Assembly (NCBI GenBank): GCA_001898625.1
Contig: MKUP01000013.1
Coordinates: forward strand, 227,910 to 291,909
Reading direction: 5' to 3'
Origin: Burkholderiales bacterium 67-32
GTDB taxonomy: Bacteria > Pseudomonadota > Gammaproteobacteria > Burkholderiales > Burkholderiaceae_B
Length of the DNA: 64,000 nucleotides
In this document: positions 8,246 through 17,271 of the stretch, piece by piece
How positions within the stretch are numbered: the first letter of the stretch is position 1
How the letters are laid out: each line of letters begins with the position of its first letter
Made by a program: the position numbers and the translations under genes
The notes under the pieces: model-generated
Databases searched by the model: none
The model's input: the letters and a program-made list of their open reading frames with translations, nothing else
Told to the model about the DNA's origin: nothing

Positions 8246-9214
8246 ATGATCCGTACCCTGCTCGCGCGCCTGTGTCTCGGCGCCACCGCCACCCTGATCG
8301 CCGCCGGCGCCCAGGCCCAGGAATTCCCCACCAAGCCGCTGCGCCTGATCGTGCCCTTCGGGCCCGGCGGCGTTGCCGACGTCACCGCCCGCATCGTTGC
8401 CCAGGGCCTGGCCGAGAAGTTCGGCAAGCCGGTCGTGGTCGAGAACATGCCCAGCGCCGGCGGCATCACCGGCGCCGTCACCGTGACGCGCGCGACGCCC
8501 GACGGCCACACGCTCTTCCTGGTCAGTAACCAGCAAGCCGTCAGCCCGTCGCTGTTCAAGTCGCTGCCCTACGATCCGGTCAAGCAACTGGCGATGGTCT
8601 CCATGGTCGGTTCGTTCGACATCGTCATGGCCGTGGACCAGAACAGCCCGCTGCACACCGTCGCCGATGCCATCGCCGCGGCCAAGAAGGACCCGCAGCA
8701 CTTCAACCTCGGCACCATCGGCGTCGGCAGCACCCAGCACCTGTCGGCCGAGATGTTCCGCTCCATGGCCGGCCTGGACGTGCCCACCATTCCGTTCAAG
8801 TCCAGCGGCGAGGTGCTGAGCGCCGTCAAGGGCAAGAGCGTGCAGGTCATGTTCGAAACCGTGCCGGCCGTCATCGGCAACATCAAGGGCGGCAGCCTGC
8901 GCGTGCTGGGCGTGGGCTCGGTCAAGCGCGGCCAGTTGTTCCCCGACACCCCGACCATCGCCGAAACCGTGCCGGGCTATACGGCGGTTTCGTGGAACGG
9001 CTTCGCCGCGCCCGCCGGCACCCCGGCCGCGATCGTCGACAAGCTCAATGCCGCCGTCCGCGACGTGGTCAAGGATCCGGCCATCAACAAGAAGCTGGTC
9101 GATGTCGGCATGATTCCGCAGACGAACACGCCCAAGGAATTCCAGGACTTCCTGGTGGCCGAGATCGCGAAGTGGAGCAAGGTGATCGATACGGCCAAAA
9201 TAGAGAAACAGTAA
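8246..9214 (+). CDS. Bug/TctC-family periplasmic solute-binding protein
   Basis: A 322-aa extracytoplasmic binding protein of the tripartite tricarboxylate transporter family. A signal peptide ends around AQAQEFPTKPLRL. Then come the family's VPFGPGGVADVTAR ligand loop and a C-terminal half with VGVGSVKRGQ and the PAGTPAAIVDKLN segment. No TctA/TctB membrane subunits are nearby, as is usual for the expanded Bug family of Alcaligenaceae. Lying directly before ligK and ligI, it probably binds an aromatic or tricarboxylic acid that feeds this pathway; this is inference. Confidence 0.92.
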   Translation: MIRTLLARLCLGATATLIAAGAQAQEFPTKPLRLIVPFGPGGVADVTARIVAQGLAEKFGKPVVVENMPSAGGITGAVTVTRATPDGHTLFLVSNQQAVSPSLFKSLPYDPVKQLAMVSMVGSFDIVMAVDQNSPLHTVADAIAAAKKDPQHFNLGTIGVGSTQHLSAEMFRSMAGLDVPTIPFKSSGEVLSAVKGKSVQVMFETVPAVIGNIKGGSLRVLGVGSVKRGQLFPDTPTIAETVPGYTAVSWNGFAAPAGTPAAIVDKLNAAVRDVVKDPAINKKLVDVGMIPQTNTPKEFQDFLVAEIAKWSKVIDTAKIEKQ

Positions 9215-9294
9215 CCCCCCCTACGCGCTGACGCGCGCCCCCCCAGGGGGGCGGCACTGGCGGACCGGCGGAGCCGGATCCGCTGTGCCCTGGG
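9215..9294. repeat. intergenic repeat, copy 1
   Basis: GC-rich element containing a C-run/G-run hairpin and a core (9247-9294) identical over 48 nt to 56229-56276. It lies just after the stop codon of a Bug gene, on the downstream side as copy 2 does for the phasin gene. No ORF is visible in it. Probably a dispersed extragenic repeat, possibly acting as an mRNA 3' structure. Confidence 0.75.
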
Positions 9295-9392
9295 GTACTA
9301 CCGGGCTGGCGGAGGCTGGCGTTTTGTTGCCGGGGCTGGCTGGTAGTGGTGGACACGATGCGATGTGCGTTGCTTAACGGTTGGAGAAGAGA

Positions 9393-10094
9393 ATGCTGGG
9401 TGTAGTCGTACGAAAGAAGCCGGCGCTGCCCGAGGGCGCGGCCGAGAAGCTGGCTGCGCAGGGCGTGGCCACGGTGCATGAGGCACAGGGGCGCAGCGTC
9501 GGCCTGATGCGGCCTTATATGCGTCCGATCTATGCGGGTGCGTCGATTGCCGGGCCGGCGGTGACGGTGCTGGCGCAGCCGGGCGACAACTGGATGCTGC
9601 ACGTCGCGGTCGAGCAGTGCTCGCCGGGCGACATCCTGGTCGTGGCCTGCACCACCGAGAACGCCGACGGCATGTTCGGCGACCTGCTCGCCACCTCGCT
9701 CAAGGCGCGCGGCGTGCGCGGCCTGGTGATCGATGCCGGCGTGCGCGACGTGGCCACCCTGACCGCGATGGGCTTCCCCGTCTGGTCCAAGGCCATCAAC
9801 GCCCGCGGCACCGTCAAGGCGACCATCGGCTCGGTCAACGTGCCCATCGTCTGCGGCGGCGCACTGGTCAACCCCGGCGATGCCATCGTGGCCGACGACG
9901 ACGGCGTGGCCATCGTCCCCAATGCCCAGGTCGCCACCGTCGTCCAGAAGGCCGACAAGCGCGTGCAGGAAGAGGAAGGCAAGCGTGCCCGCCTGGCTGC
10001 CGGCGACCTCGGCCTGGACATCTACAACATGCGTCCCAAGCTGGCCGAAGCCGGCCTGCGCTACGTCGACTCGCTGGACGAACTGAACGGCTGA
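9393..10094 (+). CDS. ligK: 4-carboxy-4-hydroxy-2-oxoadipate aldolase / oxaloacetate decarboxylase (RraA-like fold)
   Basis: Cleaves CHA to pyruvate and oxaloacetate, the last step of the protocatechuate 4,5-cleavage and gallate pathways. The 233-aa product has the class II aldolase/RraA signature LVIDAGVRD (Arg118, Asp119), the [14 protein letters not shown] loop and [23 protein letters not shown] 9393 has GGAGAAGAG directly upstream; a TTG at 9381 is an unlikely alternative. It is followed by ligI, which supports the ring-cleavage role rather than the RNase-E-inhibitor role of true RraA. No dioxygenase or LigJ gene is adjacent. Confidence 0.88.
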   Translation: MLGVVVRKKPALPEGAAEKLAAQGVATVHEAQGRSVGLMRPYMRPIYAGASIAGPAVTVLAQPGDNWMLHVAVEQCSPGDILVVACTTENADGMFGDLLATSLKARGVRGLVIDAGVRDVATLTAMGFPVWSKAINARGTVKATIGSVNVPIVCGGALVNPGDAIVADDDGVAIVPNAQVATVVQKADKRVQEEEGKRARLAAGDLGLDIYNMRPKLAEAGLRYVDSLDELNG

Positions 10095-10174
10095 GACCGC
10101 CCCCTGGGGGAGACCCGTCTCCACCGGACCCCGCCGCGGCTTGCCGCGGCAGTCCCCGAACCTGAAGCTGAACC

Positions 10175-11050
10175 ATGAAAACCTGCGCCGCACCCGATCC
10201 GAATCCCGTCAAACCGCGCGAGGCCCTGCCGGCCGGCGCGTGCGATGCCCACTGCCACGTCTTCGGCCCCGCCGACAAATTCCCGTACGCACCCGACCGC
10301 AGCTACACACCGCCCGACGCCCCCTTCGAGCGCCTGCGCCAACTGCATGACTTCCTGGGACTGGACCGCGCGGTGATCGTGCAGGCAAGCTGCCACGGCG
10401 ACGACAACACCGCCATGCTCGATGCCATCGCCCGCAGCGAAGGCCGCTACCTGGGCGTGGCCATCGTCAACGGCTCCGAAACCGACGAGCAACTGGCCGA
10501 CATGGACGCCCGCGGCGTGCGCGCGGTGCGTTTCAATTTCGTACAGCACCTGGGCGGCGCGCCCGACCTCGAAGTCTTCGACAAGACCATCGAGCGCCTG
10601 GACGGCCTGGGCTGGCACGTCGTGCTGCACCTGGACGCGCAGGACATCCTGACCTACAGCGACCGCATCAACCGCATCAAGGTGCCCTTCGTGATCGACC
10701 ACATGGGCCGCGTGCAGGCTGCCAAGGGCCTGGACCAGGAACCCTTCCGCGCCCTGCTGGAACTGATGAAGAACCCGCTGGCCTGGGTCAAGGTCTGCGG
10801 CGGCGAGCGCGTGTCCGTGGGCAAGCGCCCCTTCGCCGACGCCGCGCCCTTCGCCGCCAGGCTGATCGAAGCCGCGCCGGACCGCGTGCTGTGGGGCACC
10901 GACTGGCCGCACCCGAACATCTCGAAAGACATGCCCAACGACGGCGAACTGGTCGACCTGATGCTGGACTTCTGCCCGGACCCCGCCCTGCGCCGCAAGC
11001 TGCTGGTCGAGAACCCCGAGAAGCTTTACCGCTTCAAGCCGCTGGCCTGA
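10175..11050 (+). CDS. ligI: 2-pyrone-4,6-dicarboxylate lactonase (amidohydrolase)
   Basis: Hydrolyses 2-pyrone-4,6-dicarboxylate to 4-carboxy-2-hydroxymuconate (open-chain oxalomesaconate tautomers). The 291-aa protein shows the LigI hallmarks in order: CDAHCHVFGP, VIVQASCHG, RAVRFNFVQ, VPFVIDHMGR, and VLWGTDWPHPN with the catalytic Asp. Length and motif order fit LigI better than other TIM-barrel lactonases. It is transcribed with ligK. It ends convergent to puuD with a GC-rich hairpin in between. Confidence 0.88.
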   Translation: MKTCAAPDPNPVKPREALPAGACDAHCHVFGPADKFPYAPDRSYTPPDAPFERLRQLHDFLGLDRAVIVQASCHGDDNTAMLDAIARSEGRYLGVAIVNGSETDEQLADMDARGVRAVRFNFVQHLGGAPDLEVFDKTIERLDGLGWHVVLHLDAQDILTYSDRINRIKVPFVIDHMGRVQAAKGLDQEPFRALLELMKNPLAWVKVCGGERVSVGKRPFADAAPFAARLIEAAPDRVLWGTDWPHPNISKDMPNDGELVDLMLDFCPDPALRRKLLVENPEKLYRFKPLA

Positions 11051-11083
11051 ACGCCGCGCGCTGACTGACGACGCTTTACCCCC

Positions 11084-11117
11084 GGCCCCGGACGTGCGGA
11101 TCTCGCGCCCCGGGGCC
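11084..11117. terminator. putative hairpin between convergent ligI and puuD
   Basis: GGCCCCGG at 11084-11091 pairs with CCGGGGCC at 11110-11117, followed by ATTTCATT. The loop is long and the T-tract weak, so this is a possible rather than certain terminator. Confidence 0.4.
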
Positions 11118-11171
11118 ATTTCATTCGGCACGCAGCCCGCGTGTTCCCCATGCTGGCGCGAGCCCGGCGGG

Positions 11172-12365
11172 TCAGCGCAGCGGCGCGCCCCCCAGGAACC
11201 AGCGCGCCAGCAAGGCCCGCTCGTCCTCGGTCATGCCGGTCGCGTTGTTCAGCGGCATGGTCTTCTGCACCACGGCCTGCTGGTAGACCACCTGCGCATG
11301 CGATTTCAGCAGTTCGGGAGTCTGCAACTGTATGCCCTTGTTCGCCAACTGGGCGTTGTGGCACATCACGCACCGCTGCGCCACCACCTGCTGGACCTGC
11401 CCGACGTCCTGCGCGCCCAGCGGCACCGACGGCGCGGCCGCCTTGCCCAGGCCAGGGGGTGCGATCGCCACGGCCACCCCCAGCAGCAGCGCGATGCCCG
11501 CCGCCGGATACCAGGGGTTGGTGACGCCCTTGTGCCGCAGCACGAAGAACTGGCGGATCAGGGCGCCCGCCAGCATCATGGCGATCAGCACCAGCCAGTT
11601 GTGGGGAGCGGAATAGACCATGCTGTAGTGATTCGACAGCATGGCGAACAGCACCGGCAGCGTGAAGTAGGTATTGTGGACGCTGCGCTGCTTGCCCAGC
11701 TTGCCGTGGATGGGATCGACCGGCTCGCCCGCGCGCATGGCGGCAACGACCTTGCGCTGCCCCGGGATGATGACCATGAGCACGTTGGCGCTCATGATGG
11801 TGGCGATCATCGCCCCCACGATCAGGAAGGCCGCGCGCCCCGCGAACAGATGACAGGCCAGCCAGGCGGACGCCGCCACGAACAGTGCCACCGCGATGCC
11901 GACCTTGCGGTCCGCGCGCTCGTCGGTGCCCGCGACGCGGCAGATGATGTCGTACACCAGCCAGCCCACCACCAGGAAGCACAGCGCCGCCACCACCGCG
12001 GCCACGGGCCCCCAGTCGAACACGTTGCGGTCGATCAGATAGGTCTGGGCGTTGAACAGGTACAGCGCCACCAGCAGCGCGAAACCCGACATCCAGGTGG
12101 AATAGCTTTCCCAGTAGAACCAGTGCAGGTGCTCGGGCAGGCGCCTGGGGGCGACGAGGTACTTCTGCGGGTTGTAGAACCCGCCGCCGTGCACGGCCCA
12201 AAGTTCGCCCGAGACGCCCTTCTCGATCAGTTCGGGATCCTGCGGTTTCGTCAGGCTGTTGTCGAGCCAGACGAAGTAGAACGACGATCCGATCCAGGCG
12301 ATACCGGTGATGAGGTGCAGCCAACGCAGCAGCAGATTGGCCCAATCAAGAATGTAGGCTTCCAT
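11172..12365 (-). CDS. puuD: membrane urate hydroxylase PuuD with C-terminal cytochrome c
   Basis: PuuD-type enzymes oxidise urate at the membrane and pass electrons to a fused cytochrome. The 397-aa product has a polytopic N-terminal part (about eight hydrophobic segments, starting DWANLLLRWLHLITGIAWIG, with conserved His residues). Its C-terminus carries a haem c site, Cys332-Val-Met-Cys335-His336, and a likely axial Met370 in KTMPLNN. ATG 12365 is preceded by AGGAAGGG, and an in-frame TTG 21 nt upstream is less likely. No other ureide-pathway gene is in the window, so it stands alone here. It is convergent to ligI. Confidence 0.9.
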   Translation of the reverse strand: MEAYILDWANLLLRWLHLITGIAWIGSSFYFVWLDNSLTKPQDPELIEKGVSGELWAVHGGGFYNPQKYLVAPRRLPEHLHWFYWESYSTWMSGFALLVALYLFNAQTYLIDRNVFDWGPVAAVVAALCFLVVGWLVYDIICRVAGTDERADRKVGIAVALFVAASAWLACHLFAGRAAFLIVGAMIATIMSANVLMVIIPGQRKVVAAMRAGEPVDPIHGKLGKQRSVHNTYFTLPVLFAMLSNHYSMVYSAPHNWLVLIAMMLAGALIRQFFVLRHKGVTNPWYPAAGIALLLGVAVAIAPPGLGKAAAPSVPLGAQDVGQVQQVVAQRCVMCHNAQLANKGIQLQTPELLKSHAQVVYQQAVVQKTMPLNNATGMTEDERALLARWFLGGAPLR

Positions 12366-12605
12366 GCCCTTCCTGCCAGAGACCAATGCTCACCACTGCG
12401 GGCGCTGTGAGCAGAACGGGTCGCGCCAGATGCGAAGCGCCGCGGCGACCGTACAATCAACGGGGGCCTTGACGGCCCCCGCTTGTTACGGTTTGCATCT
12501 TCACCCGACGCGCCGCGGCTTGTCAATATCGTCCGCCAACGCCCCCTGGACCCTGGGAATGGATCTTGCGACCCTCGCGCGCCGGGCTCGTACAGGAGGT
12601 ACGCG
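12366..12605. promoter_or_regulatory. divergent puuD / DUF2242 intergenic region
   Basis: 240 nt without a credible gene. It contains a perfect 7-bp GC hairpin (GGGGGCC at 12462-12468, GGCCCCC at 12474-12480) without a T-tract, and a strong AGGAGG ribosome site at about 12594-12599 for the downstream lipoprotein gene. Promoters for both divergent genes must lie here, but I see no clear -35/-10 pair. Confidence 0.4.
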
Positions 12606-13211
12606 ATGAGGTTCGTCTTCCGCCTTCGGCGGTTCGCCGTGTGCGCGGCCGCGGCCGGCGCCCTGACCGCCGGTTGTTCCGCCCCCAACGATCCGCTGGC
12701 CTATACCCGCAACGAATTCGCGCGCACCGATACCTACTCGCGCGCCTATCCGAAGACGCCGGAAATGGTATGCGAGGCCGGCAAGCGTTCGCTACTGAGC
12801 CAGGGATACACGCTGGCCGACGCCGGCGCGCGCTCGCTCGAAGGACACAAGCAGTTCCAGAGCGGCGACAACTACAAGGAGATCACTTTCCGCCTGGTGT
12901 GCGAACCCGACCATGCCGGAACCACCCGGTCGATCGCCTTCGTCAACGCGGTCGAATCGACCTTCGCGCTGAAGAAGACCAACAACTCGGCCAGCGTCGG
13001 CGTCGGGCTGCTGGGCTCGGTTTCCATGCCGTTCTCTTCGTCGGACGACTCCATGGTCAAGACCGGCAGCGAGACCATTGCCTCGAACGATTTCTACAGC
13101 CGCTTCTTCGCGCTGCTGGAACAATACATGCCGTCCGCCTCGCCCGCGCCGCAGGGCGAAGCCACCCCTCCCGCGCCCAAGGCTCCCGAGGGACAGACCA
13201 AGGCCCCCTAG
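12606..13211 (+). CDS. DUF2242-family lipoprotein
   Basis: A 201-aa predicted lipoprotein. The signal peptide ends in the lipobox LTAG-Cys24, and Ser follows the Cys, consistent with transport to the outer membrane. The middle of the protein resembles the DUF2242 family (VCEAGKRSLLSQGY, then KEITFRLVC and a long FALKKTNNSASVGVGLLGSV segment). The C-terminal 25 residues are Pro/Ala-rich and look disordered. Start is certain from the AGGAGG site. Function is unknown. It lies 69 nt before the dehydrogenase gene. Confidence 0.82.
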   Translation: MRFVFRLRRFAVCAAAAGALTAGCSAPNDPLAYTRNEFARTDTYSRAYPKTPEMVCEAGKRSLLSQGYTLADAGARSLEGHKQFQSGDNYKEITFRLVCEPDHAGTTRSIAFVNAVESTFALKKTNNSASVGVGLLGSVSMPFSSSDDSMVKTGSETIASNDFYSRFFALLEQYMPSASPAPQGEATPPAPKAPEGQTKAP

Positions 13212-13280
13212 CGGCGGACGGCCATCCGCTAGAATGATCGCGATGCTCCAGAACGGAGCCCCACGCCCGGAGACGAGTCC

Positions 13281-14762
13281 ATGGATCGCCCTGTCGCCCC
13301 GCCCCAACTGGCGGATTCCCGTCTTTTCAGAAACCAGGCCTACATCGGCGGCGCATGGGTGGATGCCCGGGACGGCGCCACTTTCGCGGTCGACAACCCG
13401 GCCGACGGCAGGACGCTGGCCCGCGTCGCCGACCTGGACGGCTCGCAGGCCGAAGAAGCCATTGCCGCGGCCCAGGCGGCGTTCGGCCCGTGGCGGGCCC
13501 GTACGGCCAAGGACCGGGCCGCCATCCTGCGGCGCTGGTTCGAGCTGATCCTGGCGCATGCCGACGACCTGGCCGCGCTGATGACGCTGGAACAGGGCAA
13601 ACCGCTGGCCGAGGCCAAGGGCGAGGTCGCCTATGCCGCCTCGTTCGTCGAGTGGTTCGCCGAACAGGGCAAGCGCATCGCCGGCGATACGCTGGCACCG
13701 GTGGCTGCCGGCACGCGCATGCTGGTGTTGCGCGAGCCCATAGGCGTGTGCGCGGCCATCACGCCGTGGAATTTCCCGCTGGCCATGATCACCCGCAAGG
13801 CCGGTCCCGCGCTGGCCGCGGGCTGCACCATGGTGCTCAAGCCGGCCGAACAGACCCCGCTGTCCGCGCTCGCGCTGGCGGAACTGGCGCACCGCGCCGG
13901 CCTGCCCGCCGGCGTACTGAACATCGTGACGGCCGACAGCGAACGCTCCATCGCCGCCGGCAAGGCGCTGTGCGCGAGCCCGGTGGTGCGCAAGCTCACC
14001 TTCACCGGCTCCACGCCTGTGGGCCGCATCCTGATGCAGCAAAGCGCGCCCACCATCAAGAAGCTGTCGCTGGAGCTGGGCGGCCTGGCCCCCTTCATCG
14101 TTTTTGAAGACGCCGACCTGGACGCCGCCGTGGACGGCGCGATCGCCTCCAAGTACCGCAACGCCGGGCAGACCTGCGTCTGCACCAACCGCTTCTACGT
14201 GCACGACAGCATCTACGATGCCTTCGTCCGCAAGCTGGCCGAGCGCACCGGCGGCCTGAAGGTGGGCAGCGGCTTCGACGCCGGCGTCGCCCAGGGCCCA
14301 CTGATCGACGAAGCCGCCATCGCCAAGGTCGACCAGCACGTGCAGGACGCCGTGGCCAAGGGCGCGCGGATCCTCGCGGGCGGCAAGCGGCATGCGTTGG
14401 GCGGCCGCTTCTACGAACCCACGGTGCTGGCCGACGTGTCCGAGGACATGCTGTGCATGCGCGAGGAAACCTTCGGGCCGGTTGCCCCCGTGGTCCGTTT
14501 CCGCGACGAGGCCGACGTCATCCGCCTGGCCAACGACACCGAGTTCGGGCTGGCCTCGTATTTCTACAGCCGCGACATCGGCCGCATCTTCCGCGTGGCC
14601 GAAGCGCTGGAATACGGCATGGTCGGCGTCAACACCGGCCTGATCTCGAACGAGGTCGCCCCCTTCGGCGGCGTCAAGCAGTCGGGCCTGGGCCGCGAAG
14701 GCTCGGTCTACGGCATCGACGACTACCTCGAGATGAAGTACGTGTGCCTGGGCGGGATATGA
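13281..14762 (+). CDS. gabD: NAD(P)-dependent succinate-semialdehyde dehydrogenase-like aldehyde dehydrogenase
   Basis: Oxidises an aldehyde to its acid; family resemblance points to succinate semialdehyde or a related C5 semialdehyde. The 493-aa product has the ALDH fold markers PWNFPLAMITRK, FTGSTPVGR, the general-base Glu265 in SLELGGLAPF and the catalytic Cys299 in NAGQTCVC, with the usual 34-residue spacing. The C-terminus has EVAPFGGVKQSGLGREGS, typical of GabD. It is followed immediately by a GNAT gene. No GABA transaminase is adjacent, so substrate is inferred from family only. Confidence 0.88.
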   Translation: MDRPVAPPQLADSRLFRNQAYIGGAWVDARDGATFAVDNPADGRTLARVADLDGSQAEEAIAAAQAAFGPWRARTAKDRAAILRRWFELILAHADDLAALMTLEQGKPLAEAKGEVAYAASFVEWFAEQGKRIAGDTLAPVAAGTRMLVLREPIGVCAAITPWNFPLAMITRKAGPALAAGCTMVLKPAEQTPLSALALAELAHRAGLPAGVLNIVTADSERSIAAGKALCASPVVRKLTFTGSTPVGRILMQQSAPTIKKLSLELGGLAPFIVFEDADLDAAVDGAIASKYRNAGQTCVCTNRFYVHDSIYDAFVRKLAERTGGLKVGSGFDAGVAQGPLIDEAAIAKVDQHVQDAVAKGARILAGGKRHALGGRFYEPTVLADVSEDMLCMREETFGPVAPVVRFRDEADVIRLANDTEFGLASYFYSRDIGRIFRVAEALEYGMVGVNTGLISNEVAPFGGVKQSGLGREGSVYGIDDYLEMKYVCLGGI

Positions 14763-14839
14763 GCGCGCCCGCCCGGCCGCCCGAAGGGCGCGCGACCTCC
14801 CTCGGGGAGGATGTCGCGCAGCGACAGGAGGGTAGTCCA
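14763..14839. other. GC-rich spacer resembling a repeat, ahead of the GNAT gene
   Basis: This spacer contains CCTCCCTCGGGGAGG, a small hairpin, then GTCGCGCAGCGAC, a second dyad, and ends in the AGGAGGG ribosome site used by the GNAT gene. It is open in the GNAT frame back to an ATG overlapping the gabD stop, but its composition looks extragenic. Only one copy is in this window. Confidence 0.4.
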
Positions 14840-15331
14840 GTGAGCGGGCACGCTTCGGTCAGGCCGGCGCGGCCGGAGGACGTCGCGCCCATCCTCACCC
14901 TGATGCGCGGGCTGGCGGAATACGAGAACCTGACCCACTTGTTCCTGGCCCGCGACGAAGACCTGCAGGACGCCTTGTTCGGGCCGCATCCGGCCGCGGA
15001 ATGCCTGGTGGCGGACGTGGAAGACGTGGTGGTGGGCTATGCCCTCTTTTTTCACAACTATTCCACCTTCCTCGGCCGCCGGGGCCTGTACCTGGAGGAC
15101 CTCTACGTACACCCCGACCAGCGGGGCCGGGGGCTAGGCAAGCGCCTGCTGCGCGCCCTGGCCGCCCTGGCGGTGGAGCGCCGCTGCGGCCGCTTCGAGT
15201 GGAGCGTGCTGGACTGGAACCAGCCCGCCATCGATTTCTACGAGGCCATGGGCGCCGACGTGCTGCCCGAATGGCGCATCGTGCGCGTCACGGGCGAGGC
15301 CCTGGCGCGGCTCGGATCGACGGACGAATGA
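14840..15331 (+). CDS. GNAT-family N-acetyltransferase
   Basis: A 163-aa acyl-CoA-dependent acetyltransferase. It shows motif A with LYVHPDQRGRGLGKRLLRAL (the acetyl-CoA pyrophosphate loop RGRGLG) and motif B ending with VLDWNQPAIDFYEAMGA, typical of the small diamine/thialysine-acetyltransferase-like group. I chose GTG 14840 because AGGAGGG sits 7 nt upstream. The ATG at 14759 overlapping gabD would add a low-complexity leader. The substrate is unknown. Confidence 0.82.
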   Translation: MSGHASVRPARPEDVAPILTLMRGLAEYENLTHLFLARDEDLQDALFGPHPAAECLVADVEDVVVGYALFFHNYSTFLGRRGLYLEDLYVHPDQRGRGLGKRLLRALAALAVERRCGRFEWSVLDWNQPAIDFYEAMGADVLPEWRIVRVTGEALARLGSTDE

Positions 15332-15377
15332 AACGCCCCGCCGGGGGACGAGCCCGCCCCCTCGGCAGGCGCCCGGC

Positions 15378-17090
15378 CTAGACCCGGAACATCCCCACCA
15401 TCCGGTCCAGCCGCTCGGCCATCTCGCGCATTTCCTCGGCTGAGCGGGCCGTCTCGCCCATGGCGGCCGTGGTTTCCTCGACCATCTGGGCGATGCTCTC
15501 CACCTGCTGGGCGATCGATGTGCTGGCCGCCGATTGCTCCTTGGTCGCATGCGCCACTTCGCGCACGCGTTCGAGCGAGGTATCCGCGCTGGAGCTGATC
15601 TCGCGCAGCGACACCGCGACCTCGTCGGCCAGGCTGGTGCCCTCGGCCACCATGGGCAGAATGTGTTCCATCGTCTCGGTGGACTCGGCCGTCTCGCGCT
15701 GGACCGCGCTGACCATCTCTTCGATCTCCACGGTGGCCGACGACGTGCGCTCGGCCAGCTTGCGGACCTCGTCCGCCACCACGCTGAAGCCCCGGCCCTG
15801 CTCGCCCGCCCGGGCGGCCTCGATGGCCGCGTTCAGGGCCAGCAGGTTGGTCTGGCCGGCGATCTCCTTGATAGAAGCGGCAATGGAGTTGATCTGCACC
15901 GCCCTCTCCTCCAGGCCGCGGATCTTGTGCGAGGCTTCGCCCACCGCGCTGGCGATGCGCTTCATGCTTTCGGCGGCGCTCATGACGCGGGTCTCGCCAT
16001 CGCGGCATTTCTCGGCCACGCCCTCGGAGTTGTGCTGGGTCTGGCTGGCCGCATCGGAGATATGGGCCACCGACACCGTCAGTTCCTCGACCGCCGCGGC
16101 CATCGACGACGTCGCGTCGCTCTGCTGGACCGCCGCGGTGGAAACCTGGTTCACCGATTCGGCGATGCGATGGGCATCGCGCTTCATGGTGGCCGCTTCC
16201 TCGCGAACCCGCGAGATCAGGTTGCGCACGGACTCCGACATCCTGGCGAAGCCGTCCAGCAGGCTGCCGGGCTCGGCATCCGGCAGCCTCTGGCTGAGAT
16301 CGCCGCCGGCGGCGCGGCGCATGATGTCGAGCACGGCACGCGGCTCGCCGCCGATCTGGCGGATGACGCCGCGGGCGATGAGGCCGCTGGCCAGCAGCAG
16401 GACCACCGCCAGCACGAGCGCCGTGCCGATGCCGGTGACGAGCTGGCGCGAGATGACCTCGTCCAGGTCATCGATGTACACGCCGGTGCCGATCACCCAG
16501 TTCCAGGGTTGGAAGTGCTTGTAGATGTTCAGCTTGGGTACGGGCTCCGTCTCGCCCGGCCGGGCGAACAGGATGCGCATGTAACTCTGTCCGCCTCCGT
16601 CACGCATGGCGGCCATGCGCTCCTGCATGGCCACGCCCGGATCGCGCTTGTCACCCGAGCGGGTGATGGCGTTGGAGCCGGCCAGCGCGGGATTGCCCCC
16701 GTTCATCACAATGAGGCCCTGCTCGTCGGTGACGAAAATGTATTCGGTCTTGCCGTTGCCACCGCCGTAGCGGAAGCCCTGCAGCGCGGCCTTGGCGGCC
16801 TCCTGGGCCTGCTGCTGGGTCAACTGGCCCTTCTGCTGCTGCTCCTGGTAGTGGTTGACGACCCCCCAGGCCCCCTGGGCGACGGCCAGGATCTCCGACT
16901 TCTTGGCCTCGAGCAGCAATTGCCGCTCGCTGTAGACGGACCATCCCTGGACCGCCAGCAGCAGCAGCACCGCCAGGGCCACCAGCGCCGCCAGCCGTCC
17001 CTTCAACGACGACCGGGCCGCCGAGGACGCTGGGGCGGGACGTGTCTCGCCGCCGGAAAAACCACTCGTATCATGTATTACCGCGCTCAT
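15378..17090 (-). CDS. methyl-accepting chemotaxis protein with Cache sensor domain
   Basis: A 570-aa transmembrane chemoreceptor. A disordered N-terminus of about 28 residues precedes TM1 (32-50). A periplasmic single-Cache-type domain (about 55-210, with [18 protein letters not shown] and [15 protein letters not shown]) follows, then TM2, a HAMP domain, and a long cytoplasmic coiled coil with the signalling tip [20 protein letters not shown]. No NWETF-like CheR/CheB tether is present at the C-terminus (ends MVGMFRV). The ATG at 17090 has AGGGGATCGA upstream. No other che genes are in the window. The ligand is unknown, though this Cache type often senses small organic acids. Confidence 0.92.
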   Translation of the reverse strand: MSAVIHDTSGFSGGETRPAPASSAARSSLKGRLAALVALAVLLLLAVQGWSVYSERQLLLEAKKSEILAVAQGAWGVVNHYQEQQQKGQLTQQQAQEAAKAALQGFRYGGGNGKTEYIFVTDEQGLIVMNGGNPALAGSNAITRSGDKRDPGVAMQERMAAMRDGGGQSYMRILFARPGETEPVPKLNIYKHFQPWNWVIGTGVYIDDLDEVISRQLVTGIGTALVLAVVLLLASGLIARGVIRQIGGEPRAVLDIMRRAAGGDLSQRLPDAEPGSLLDGFARMSESVRNLISRVREEAATMKRDAHRIAESVNQVSTAAVQQSDATSSMAAAVEELTVSVAHISDAASQTQHNSEGVAEKCRDGETRVMSAAESMKRIASAVGEASHKIRGLEERAVQINSIAASIKEIAGQTNLLALNAAIEAARAGEQGRGFSVVADEVRKLAERTSSATVEIEEMVSAVQRETAESTETMEHILPMVAEGTSLADEVAVSLREISSSADTSLERVREVAHATKEQSAASTSIAQQVESIAQMVEETTAAMGETARSAEEMREMAERLDRMVGMFRV

Positions 17091-17222
17091 TCGATCCCCT
17101 TGCACGCGACCCGCCGGGGCATGGCGCACCGGCGCGGCGACGAAACTCACTCAAGCCATTAACGGCATGCCGGGCGGGATCTGTATGGCGGAACACGGGA
17201 TCGAACCAGCCTGCAAACCATG

Positions 17223-17250
17223 AAAAAGGGGAGCTTTCGCTCCCCTTTTT
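17223..17250. terminator. bidirectional terminator after typA
   Basis: A perfect 7-bp stem (GGGGAGC 17228-17234, GCTCCCC 17239-17245) with a TTTC loop, flanked by five A on the left and five T on the right. It works for the minus-strand typA operon (ending at 17272) and would also stop plus-strand readthrough. Confidence 0.85.
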
Positions 17251-17271
17251 CCCAGGCCTTGCCAACCGCTG

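Noticed and set aside
9393..10094. RraA (inhibitor of RNase E)
   Set aside because: Same fold, but the [16 protein letters not shown] pattern together with the adjacent ligI supports the CHA aldolase role.
12366..12605. Terminator from the GGGGGCC hairpin at 12462-12480
   Set aside because: No T-tract follows on either strand and it is between divergent genes, so it is listed only as a feature of the gap.
14759..14839. Longer start for the GNAT gene (ATG overlapping the gabD stop)
   Set aside because: The extra 27 codons are low-complexity and lie in a hairpin-containing spacer; a strong AGGAGGG site supports GTG 14840.
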